From Actinomycetes bacterium (lineage in GTDB: Bacteria; Actinomycetota; Acidimicrobiia; Acidimicrobiales; RAAP-2), in NCBI GenBank assembly GCA_021826255.1, contig JAKBAZ010000006.1, positions 1 to 22,309 on the forward strand: 22,309 bases of DNA, in the 5' to 3' direction. Position numbers and translations under genes: made by a program. Positions 7,685 through 13,556 of the stretch are shown here, piece by piece. The notes below the pieces were generated by a model that worked only from the letters and a program-made list of their open reading frames with translations, searched no databases and was not told the origin of the DNA. Position 1 is the first letter of the stretch. Each line of letters starts with the position of its first letter.

Positions 7685-7897
7685 GTGAAAAAGGGCCGCC
7701 ACCGCCGCTTCGTCGAAGCCCGCGAACTGAAGCGCTCTACCGGACCCCGTGCGACGGCGTGCGTCGAGTGCGGCGCGGCGCCCGAGGACGTTCACGCGAC
7801 GTGGTGCCGGGCCGAAGAAGATCGCTTCGACGAGATTCTCGGCTCGATTCCGCGGTCCACGATGAACGAGGACGACCCGCTCTCGGCGGAGGGCTAA
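7685..7897 (+). CDS. Small basic protein with putative zinc-binding CxxC motif
   Basis: The 70-residue product has a strongly basic N-terminus (KKGRHRRFVEARELKR), then Cys26-x2-Cys29-x7-His37-x3-Cys41, which could bind zinc, and an acidic C-terminus. A basic arm beside a small zinc site suggests nucleic-acid or ribosome contact, but this is inference and I know no family. GTG 7685 is supported by GAGGAG 5 bases upstream. Unlike most genes in this region it has a real 5' leader of about 60 bases with two hairpins. The stop overlaps the end of the convergent gene at 7894 by four bases. Confidence 0.75.
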   Translation: MKKGRHRRFVEARELKRSTGPRATACVECGAAPEDVHATWCRAEEDRFDEILGSIPRSTMNEDDPLSAEG

Positions 7898-8625
7898 CGG
7901 CGCCGTAACGTGACCGGGTGGGCCACCGGCCCCCGGCGTCGTTGATCAATAAGGTCCACGAGCGTCTGGTAGTTGGGCTCGCCCATGATGGCGACGAGTT
8001 CGTCGCGCATCGAGTCAAGAACTCGGATGGTCCCCACGAAGGCGCCCTCATCTTGCGTGCACCACCAGTGGAACTCTTCACCACCCTCTCCCCAGTCCGA
8101 ACGGTTCCACTGGGCTATGCGGGTCAGAATCTCTCCGTTGGCGAGCGTCACGTCCTCTCGACGAAGGGGAACCTGCCAACACACCTCGGGCTTGAGGGGG
8201 ATGTAGCTCTCGCCGGTGTCGAGGGCGAGTACGTGGAGGGCGCAGCCCGGACCCCGATGAAAGTCCGGGCGATTGAGAAAAATACAGGCGTCGTCTACGA
8301 GTCGCGTGACCGTGTCACCGTCCTCGTTCGTTCGCAGTACGCCCTTTTTGCCCCGACCCTTCTCGAGAAACTGCCACTGGTCGGCGCTCAGGCGCTTCGA
8401 GGCGTCGAGCACGCGTTCGACGTCCTCGTCGTCCACGAAGTGCGCACCGTAACTGCAGCAACCCTGCGCTAATTCGGGGGTGGGTTCACGTAAAACTCCC
8501 TGACACCCGTTGCCAAAGATGCAGGTCCAGGCCGACTCGAGAAAGGTGGCGTCGCACAGCCAGGTACGGTGCTCGTCGGGGTCCTCGAAACTCACCCACT
8601 CGTGGGCGTCGGGGGCTCGACTCAC
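7894..8625 (-). CDS. Conserved cysteine-rich protein, putative metal-binding
   Basis: The 243-residue product carries nine cysteines: 24, 35, 41, 56, 57, 114, 128, 149 and 189. They lie in motifs such as WTCIFGNGCQG, GCCSYGAHF, DDACIFLNRP, GPGCALH, VCWQ and WWCTQD. The pattern resembles Cys-rich zinc/iron-chelating proteins and a conserved actinobacterial protein of about 250 residues that I recall only in outline. No signal peptide is seen, so it is probably cytoplasmic. GTG 8625 is chosen over an in-frame start at 8799, because the longer form would run over the start of nfuA and adds a tail unlike the rest. A TAGATT box ends 7 bases before this GTG. The gene diverges from nfuA across 55 bases, hinting at a link to iron-sulfur metabolism. 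Confidence 0.85.
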   Translation of the reverse strand: MSRAPDAHEWVSFEDPDEHRTWLCDATFLESAWTCIFGNGCQGVLREPTPELAQGCCSYGAHFVDDEDVERVLDASKRLSADQWQFLEKGRGKKGVLRTNEDGDTVTRLVDDACIFLNRPDFHRGPGCALHVLALDTGESYIPLKPEVCWQVPLRREDVTLANGEILTRIAQWNRSDWGEGGEEFHWWCTQDEGAFVGTIRVLDSMRDELVAIMGEPNYQTLVDLIDQRRRGPVAHPVTLRRR

Positions 8626-8632
8626 GAAGACG

Positions 8633-8638
8633 AATCTA
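8633..8638 (-). promoter_or_regulatory. Putative -10 box of the cysteine-rich protein gene (TAGATT)
   Basis: TAGATT on the minus strand fits TANNNT and ends 7 bases before the GTG at 8625. It helps to choose that start over the longer in-frame form. Confidence 0.5.
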
Positions 8639-8666
8639 CCCCGTCGTGACGAATCGAATCGCTCCC

Positions 8667-8672
8667 TAGACT
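8667..8672 (+). promoter_or_regulatory. Putative promoter of nfuA (TAGACT)
   Basis: TAGACT ends 8 bases before the GTG at 8681. A possible -35, GTGACG at 8646-8651, lies 15 bases upstream. It faces away from the TAGATT box at 8633-8638, so the 55-base gap seems to hold two divergent promoters. Confidence 0.55.
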
Positions 8673-8680
8673 TGAAGTCC

Positions 8681-9325
8681 GTGGGAGACACCTTTGACGT
8701 CCTAACTTTGACCGACGAAGCGCGCAACGTCGTGCTCGATGCCCTAGCGGGCGAGGCGAGCCCCCAGGAGTTGGCGTTGTGGGTGGAGGTCATCGGCACA
8801 CAGGGCCCCGGCTACTCCTACGACCTCTACTTCTCCGAGACGGCACAAGCTCCCGAGGGAGCCGCCGTGGGCCGAGACGGCGACGTCACGATCGTGGTCC
8901 CCGCTTCGAGTGTGGACAAACTTCGAGGTTCTCGACTCGAGTTCGCCACCAACGGTGGCGGGGGACTCGTTCTCGTGAATCCGAACCAGCCCTCCCCGTC
9001 GGAGTTGCATCCGGGAATCCCTGAGGAGATTCTCGCCCTGGGTGTGGACGGTGACCTCGCCGTGCGAGCCCGCCGGGTCCTCGACGACGAGGTCAATCCC
9101 TCGATCGCCTCCCACGGGGGCCGCGCCGACCTCGTGGCGATGGACGAGGAGAAGAAAATCGCCTTCATCACCATGGGGGGCGGTTGCCAGGGTTGCTCTC
9201 TCAGTCGGATGACCCTCTCCCAGGGGATTGAAACCGCGCTGCGCGCGGCGCTGCCCGAGTTGAGTGAGGTTCGCGACCTGACCGACCACGCGTCGGGAGC
9301 GAACCCCTACTACAGTCACGCCTAA
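8681..9325 (+). CDS. nfuA: NfuA-type iron-sulfur cluster carrier
   Basis: NfuA-type proteins receive Fe-S clusters and pass them to target enzymes. The 214-residue protein has an N-terminal HesB/A-type-like domain (about 6-105) without cysteines, as in E. coli NfuA. The C-terminal NifU-like domain (about 120-200) has DDEVNPSIASHGGRADLV and the cluster-binding GGGCQGCSLSR with Cys169 and Cys172. GTG 8681 is chosen because a TAGACT box sits 8 bases before it. An in-frame start at 8510 would run across the start of the divergent cysteine-rich gene and is rejected. No suf or isc genes are visible in the window. The function call is firm; the exact name among Nfu/NfuA proteins is less so. Confidence 0.9.
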   Translation: MGDTFDVLTLTDEARNVVLDALAGEASPQELALWVEVIGTQGPGYSYDLYFSETAQAPEGAAVGRDGDVTIVVPASSVDKLRGSRLEFATNGGGGLVLVNPNQPSPSELHPGIPEEILALGVDGDLAVRARRVLDDEVNPSIASHGGRADLVAMDEEKKIAFITMGGGCQGCSLSRMTLSQGIETALRAALPELSEVRDLTDHASGANPYYSHA

Positions 9326-9344
9326 ACGACGCCACCGCGTTTTC

Positions 9345-9350
9345 TAGACT
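9345..9350 (+). promoter_or_regulatory. Putative -10 box of aroC (TAGACT)
   Basis: TAGACT ends 6 bases before the aroC ATG, leaving no room for a Shine-Dalgarno sequence if transcription starts at the usual distance. It is a likely head promoter for the aroC-aroKB-aroQ group. No clear -35 was found. Confidence 0.55.
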
Positions 9351-9356
9351 GGGTGG

Positions 9357-10547
9357 ATGTTGCGCTTTCTCACGGCCGGCGAAAGTCACGGTCCCGCCCT
9401 CACCGTCATCGTGGAGGGCCTCCCGTCGGGCATTCCGCTCAGCCTGGACCACGTGGCCGACGAGTTGGCCCGCCGGCGTCTCGGTTACGGACGCGGACCG
9501 CGAATGCGCTTTGAACGAGATGAACTGAGATTTCTCGGTGGGGTGCGTCACGGTCGAACCCTCGGTTCCCCGGTCAGCGTGGAGATCGCCAACTCCGAGT
9601 GGGCCAAGTGGGAGACGGAGATGTCGGCGGCCCCGGGCACACCTGAGCGCAAACTCACGACACCGCGACCCGGGCACGCCGATCTCGTGGGAATGCAAAA
9701 GTACGCCTTCGACGATGCGCGCGACGTCCTCGAACGGGCCAGCGCGAGAGAGACTGCAGCCCGCGTGGCCGCCGGAGCGCTCGCTAAGGCGCTCCTCGCC
9801 CCCTTGGGGGTGCGCATTGTGAGCCACGTGGTGCGCATCGGCGCAGTCGCGGCGCCCTCGGCCGTACGTCCGGGGCCCGAGGACGGACCCCGCGTAGACG
9901 AGAGTGAGGTCCGTTGCCTCGACTCGGACGCCGAGGCGGCCATGATCGAGGAGATTAAGGCCGCGGCCAAGGAGGGGGACTCTCTCGGTGGCGTGGCCGA
10001 AGTCGTCGCCTACGGGGTGCCGGCGGGGCTGGGGTCCTACGTGCACTGGGACCGCAAGATGGACGGACTGCTCGCCGGGGCCCTCATGAGCATTCAGGCG
10101 GTGAAGGCGGTCGAGATCGGCGACGGACTCGCCCAGGCCGCCCAGCGCGGCAGCCAGGCCCACGACGCCATCGCACTCGACCCCGACGCGCACCGGGCCG
10201 GGGGCTTCACTCGGCGCACCGATCACGCCGGGGGCCTTGAAGGGGGGATGACCTCGGGCTCACCCCTGATTGCCCGGGTGGCGATGAAGCCCCTCGCGAC
10301 GCTCAATCGACCGGTGCTCGAGACGGTGGATCTCGCCACCGGGGAGTCGACGGTCTCGTTCAAGGAACGTACCGACGTCACGGCAGTTCCGGCCCTCGGG
10401 GTGGTCGCCGAAGCGATGGTGTCCCTCGTTCTCGCGTCGGAGGCACTGAGGAAGTTCGGTGGCGACTCTCTCGAAGAGTTCACCCGTAATCACGACCAGT
10501 ACGTCGCCCACCTGGGCTCGACTGCGTCGCGTTCGCGACCCGAGTAG
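9357..10547 (+). CDS. aroC: Chorismate synthase
   Basis: AroC converts 5-enolpyruvylshikimate-3-phosphate to chorismate using reduced FMN, the last step of the shikimate pathway. The 396-residue protein begins MLRFLTAGESHGPALTVIVEGLPSG, the conserved N-terminus (first 14 residues include the GESHG motif). Further family motifs are RRRLGYGRGPRM, GVRHGRTLGSPV, ASARETAARVAAGALAKALL and GGLEGGMTSGSPL. Length is normal. The stop is followed after two bases by the GTG of aroKB, so the aro genes form an operon. Chorismate also feeds the men pathway encoded earlier in the window. Confidence 0.97.
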   Translation: MLRFLTAGESHGPALTVIVEGLPSGIPLSLDHVADELARRRLGYGRGPRMRFERDELRFLGGVRHGRTLGSPVSVEIANSEWAKWETEMSAAPGTPERKLTTPRPGHADLVGMQKYAFDDARDVLERASARETAARVAAGALAKALLAPLGVRIVSHVVRIGAVAAPSAVRPGPEDGPRVDESEVRCLDSDAEAAMIEEIKAAAKEGDSLGGVAEVVAYGVPAGLGSYVHWDRKMDGLLAGALMSIQAVKAVEIGDGLAQAAQRGSQAHDAIALDPDAHRAGGFTRRTDHAGGLEGGMTSGSPLIARVAMKPLATLNRPVLETVDLATGESTVSFKERTDVTAVPALGVVAEAMVSLVLASEALRKFGGDSLEEFTRNHDQYVAHLGSTASRSRPE

Positions 10548-10549
10548 CC

Positions 10550-12085
10550 GTGGCCCGACTCGTTCTCGTGGGACTACCCGGGACGGGTAAGTCCTCGCTA
10601 GCCCACCACCTCGCGCCACTCCTCGGCGTCGAGGCGCTCGATACCGACGACGTCGTACGCGAGCGAACGGGCCGCGACGTCGCACAGTGGATTCGCGAGG
10701 AGGGCGAGCCCGCCTTTCGGTTAGTCGAAGCCGAGGCCCTCGAGTGGGCTCTCGCCCGTGACGCCGTCGTGGCGACGGGTGGGGGAGTCGTCACCCATGA
10801 GCGTTCTCGCCACCTCCTCGCCGGTCAACCGGTGGTCTGGCTCGACGCCGCACCTGACGATCTCGTCGAGCGAGTTGACTCCGGTGATCGTCCCCTCCTC
10901 GGGGGCGACGTCGCCGAGCGTTTGGGGAGGCTTTATGGGGAACGCCGCGCTCTCTACGCCGCCGTGTCGACGTGGCGACTCTCGGCTTCTCGCACTCTCG
11001 ATGACCTCGGCCGCGAGGTGCTCAACGTGGTGAGGAGCGAGAGGGCGGTCCACCGCGTCGAGTTGGCCGAGCGAGGTTACGACGTCGTCGTCTCGCGTGG
11101 CGCGCGACACCAACTCGCGGGACTAGTGGCCCGACGCTCGCCCGCAGCGCGCCAGGTGGTGGTGGTTACCACGAAGAATCTTCGCACTCAGCCCTGGTGG
11201 GACATCGAGGCCGGGCTCGCGAGTCACGTGATTGAGGTGCCCGACGGGGAAGCCGCGAAATCACTCTCCAGCCTCGAACGACTCTGCGAGTCCTTCGCCG
11301 CGCTCGGGATGTCTCGTCGCGACGTGGTCGTCGCGGTGGGTGGTGGGGCGGTGTGTGACCTCGCGGGTTTCGCCGCCGCGGTCTACCTACGTGGCGTGGC
11401 GGTCGTGCACGTCGCGACCACGCTGCTCGCTCAGGTCGACGCCGCCATTGGCGGCAAGACCGCGGTCGATCTCGCCGCGGGCAAGAACTTGGTGGGAGCC
11501 TTTCACCAACCGCTTGGAGTGCTCTGTGATCTCGACGTCCTCGAGACCCTGCCTGAGCGTGAGTGGCGAAGTGGCTGGGGCGAAGTGGCCAAGTGCGCTC
11601 TCTTAGAGCGTCGTACGGATCTCTCGAGAGAGCAGGTGGCGTCGCTCGTGAATCTCGCGGTGGCCCTCAAGGCTCGCATCGTGTCCTCGGACGAGCGCGA
11701 GGGGGGCGAGCGAGCCCTGCTCAACTACGGGCACACGCTGGCCCACGCCATCGAGGCCATCGCTCTCGAGCGCGATCCCGACGAACTTCGTCACGGGGAA
11801 GCGGTCGGGGTCGGTCTCGCCTTCGCGACCCGTTTGGCGGTTCGTCTCGGTCGTCTTGAGGAAGGGCGGATTGGCGAGGTCGATCGCTATCTCGAGAGTT
11901 TCGGTCTCTCGAGCGCGCTCGGATCGTTCTCTACGGACGCCGTGGTCGACTTCATGACCCGAGATAAGAAGGCTCACCACGATCTGACCTTCGTGCTCGA
12001 CGGACCGCGGGGCGTGGAGGTCGTAGCGGGCGTGGACCCGGCGGTGGTGGCTGCGACGATTGAGTCGATGAAGGGGGAGCGATGA
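10550..12085 (+). CDS. aroKB: Shikimate kinase / 3-dehydroquinate synthase fusion
   Basis: The 511-residue protein joins two shikimate-pathway enzymes that are usually separate. Residues 1 to about 162 are shikimate kinase: P-loop GLPGTGKSS (8-16), LDTDD (30-34) for shikimate binding, ATGGGVV (75-81) and the RPLL lid arginine (114-117). Residues from about 168 to the end are 3-dehydroquinate synthase: VVAVGGGAVCDLAGFAAA and GGKTAVD for NAD, with GEVAKCALL, NYGHTLAHAIE and RHGEAVGVG for metal and substrate. Both sets of key residues look intact. There is no stop, frameshift or internal ribosome-binding site at the junction, so this reads as a true fusion. GTG 10550 follows the aroC stop by two bases. 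The stop overlaps aroQ in ATGA. Confidence 0.95.
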   Translation: MARLVLVGLPGTGKSSLAHHLAPLLGVEALDTDDVVRERTGRDVAQWIREEGEPAFRLVEAEALEWALARDAVVATGGGVVTHERSRHLLAGQPVVWLDAAPDDLVERVDSGDRPLLGGDVAERLGRLYGERRALYAAVSTWRLSASRTLDDLGREVLNVVRSERAVHRVELAERGYDVVVSRGARHQLAGLVARRSPAARQVVVVTTKNLRTQPWWDIEAGLASHVIEVPDGEAAKSLSSLERLCESFAALGMSRRDVVVAVGGGAVCDLAGFAAAVYLRGVAVVHVATTLLAQVDAAIGGKTAVDLAAGKNLVGAFHQPLGVLCDLDVLETLPEREWRSGWGEVAKCALLERRTDLSREQVASLVNLAVALKARIVSSDEREGGERALLNYGHTLAHAIEAIALERDPDELRHGEAVGVGLAFATRLAVRLGRLEEGRIGEVDRYLESFGLSSALGSFSTDAVVDFMTRDKKAHHDLTFVLDGPRGVEVVAGVDPAVVAATIESMKGER

Positions 12086-12534
12086 ACTGTGATCTACTGG
12101 TGTTGTCGGGGCCGAACCTCGACCAACTCGGCACGAGGAGTCCGGAGATCTACGGGACGACCACGCTCGTCGAGCACGTGGAGCGTCTGCGAAGGAGAGC
12201 CGAGTCCTGGGGCTGGACGCTCGAGCACCGACAGAGCAACTACGAGGGAGACCTCATCGTGGCCGCTCACGAGGCTCGCGCCGGGGCTCGGGCCATCATC
12301 GTGAACGCCGGGGCCCTCTCGCACGTCTCGTGGGCCCTCACCGACGCCTTGGCCATGTTTCCCGGCCCCGTGGTCGAGGTGCACCTCTCGAATCCCGCGG
12401 CCCGAGAGCCGTTCCGTCACGTCTCGACCCTGGCTCCCGTGGTGGCCGGAACCATCGCCGGATTCTCCGCGCTCTCCTACGACTTAGCACTGAGCGCGGT
12501 CGCCACGCTGCTCGGCGTCCCCGAGGCCCTCTAG
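12082..12534 (+). CDS. aroQ: Type II 3-dehydroquinate dehydratase
   Basis: AroQ removes water from 3-dehydroquinate to give 3-dehydroshikimate. The 150-residue protein has the N-terminal SGPNLDQLGTRSPEIYG with the catalytic Tyr, RQSNYEGDLI, NAGALSHVSWALTDAL with the catalytic His, and EVHLSNPAAREPFRH. Some consensus positions differ (NAGALSH in place of the usual NPGAYTH, and SPEIYG in place of EPEIYG), but catalytic residues are kept. Length is typical. It overlaps aroKB by four bases (ATGA). Its TAG stop forms the first three bases of the TAGACT box proposed for efp. Confidence 0.95.
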   Translation: MNCDLLVLSGPNLDQLGTRSPEIYGTTTLVEHVERLRRRAESWGWTLEHRQSNYEGDLIVAAHEARAGARAIIVNAGALSHVSWALTDALAMFPGPVVEVHLSNPAAREPFRHVSTLAPVVAGTIAGFSALSYDLALSAVATLLGVPEAL

Positions 12535-12537
12535 ACT
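12532..12537 (+). promoter_or_regulatory. Putative -10 box of efp-nusB (TAGACT)
   Basis: TAGACT includes the aroQ stop codon. A start about 7 bases downstream would give efp a leader of about 36 bases, with AGAAAGG at 12561-12567 as a ribosome-binding site 12 bases before the ATG. No good -35 was seen. Confidence 0.4.
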
Positions 12538-12579
12538 GGTTCGACCCCTCGTTGCCCCGGAGAAAGGTACTCGCGCGCC

Positions 12580-13143
12580 ATGGCCGCCATTAACACGTCC
12601 GACATCAAGAACGGCATCACGATCGAGATGGAGGGCGGACTCTTCACCGTTCTCGAGTTTCAGCACGTCAAGCCCGGTAAGGGAGGCGCCTTCGTGCGCA
12701 CCAAGTTGCGCAACGCCCGTACCGGCGCGGTAATCGACCGCACGTTCCGGGCCGACGAGCGCCTGCAGCAGGCCATTATCGACAAGCGCGACGTCCAGTA
12801 CCTCTACCGGGACGGGGCGGACTACATCTTCATGGACCAGGGGACGTACGATCAGGTCCCGGTCTCGGCGACGTTTCTGGGTGACGTCACCAACTTCTTG
12901 AAAGAGACCGGCATGGCGCTCCTGATCTCCCACGGCGACGACATCATCGGGGTCGAGTTGCCCGCCTCGGTGGAGTTGGCCGTGACCGACACGGAGCCCG
13001 GGGTGCAGGGGGACCGCGTGTCGGGAGCCCGCAAGCCGGCCACGGTCGAAACGGGATTCGTCGTCCAGGTTCCCCTCTTCGTCGAAACGGGTGACGTGAT
13101 CAAGGTCGACACCCGCACCGGCGAGTACATGACGCGCGTCTAG
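12580..13143 (+). CDS. efp: Translation elongation factor P
   Basis: EF-P rescues ribosomes stalled on polyproline. The 187-residue protein has the normal three beta-barrel domains. Lys34 sits at the tip of the domain I loop in KPGKGGAF, so the residue used for modification or direct peptidyl-transferase contact is a lysine, as is common in Actinomycetota. The C-terminal signature ETGDVIKVDTRTGEYMTRV is intact. No efpX-type modification gene is present in the window. In many actinobacteria pepQ lies between aroQ and efp; it is missing here. The TAG stop overlaps the nusB GTG by one base. Confidence 0.97.
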   Translation: MAAINTSDIKNGITIEMEGGLFTVLEFQHVKPGKGGAFVRTKLRNARTGAVIDRTFRADERLQQAIIDKRDVQYLYRDGADYIFMDQGTYDQVPVSATFLGDVTNFLKETGMALLISHGDDIIGVELPASVELAVTDTEPGVQGDRVSGARKPATVETGFVVQVPLFVETGDVIKVDTRTGEYMTRV

Positions 13144-13541
13144 TGAGCGAACTGGGGGCCGCCCGTCACCGCGCTCGGGAACGGGCGCTCGAAATTCTCT
13201 ACGAAGCCGACATGAAGGGGCGCAGCGTGGCGGAGGTACTGAACGCCCTGCCGCTCGCCCCCGAGCCCTATACCCGCGAGATTGTTCTCTCGGCCGAGGC
13301 GTATCGGGAGCGCACCCACGAGCTCATTAGTCGCTTCTCGGCTGACTGGCCCCTCGAACGCATTGCTGTCGTCGACCGACTCATCGTGACGCTCGCGGTG
13401 GGCGAACTTCACGTGATCGATCCGCCACCGCGCGCCGTAGTGTTGGATGAGGCCGTCGAGCTCGCCAAGACCTATTCGACCGAAGGTTCGGGTGGTTTCG
13501 TCAATGGGCTCCTCAGCGCGATCACGGAGTCGATGACCTAG
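13143..13541 (+). CDS. nusB: Transcription antitermination factor NusB
   Basis: NusB binds boxA RNA with S10 (NusE) in rRNA antitermination complexes. The 132-residue all-helical protein has RHRARERALEILYEAD near the N-terminus, and LERIAVVDRLIVTLAVGEL and VVLDEAVELAKTYSTEGSGGFVNGLL in the C-terminal half, all family hallmarks. Length is normal. GTG 13143 shares one base with the efp stop, so efp and nusB are probably co-transcribed. The next gene starts 15 bases after the stop with its own strong ribosome-binding site. Confidence 0.95.
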   Translation: MSELGAARHRARERALEILYEADMKGRSVAEVLNALPLAPEPYTREIVLSAEAYRERTHELISRFSADWPLERIAVVDRLIVTLAVGELHVIDPPPRAVVLDEAVELAKTYSTEGSGGFVNGLLSAITESMT

Positions 13542-13556
13542 AACGGAGGAGGACCC

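Noticed and set aside
7897..7929. Inverted repeats (10-base palindrome at 7897-7906 and CCGG-TGG/CCACCGG at 7914-7929) as a terminator
   Set aside because: Loops are too small or absent and there is no T-run on either strand. The repeats lie in the coding end of the 7894 gene and fit GC-rich codon use.
8510..8680. N-terminal extension of nfuA
   Set aside because: It would overlap the start of the divergent cysteine-rich gene, has no family similarity, and ignores the TAGACT box before GTG 8681.
9201..10226. Minus-strand open frame of 341 codons opposite nfuA and aroC
   Set aside because: Shadow of two firmly identified genes; no motifs.
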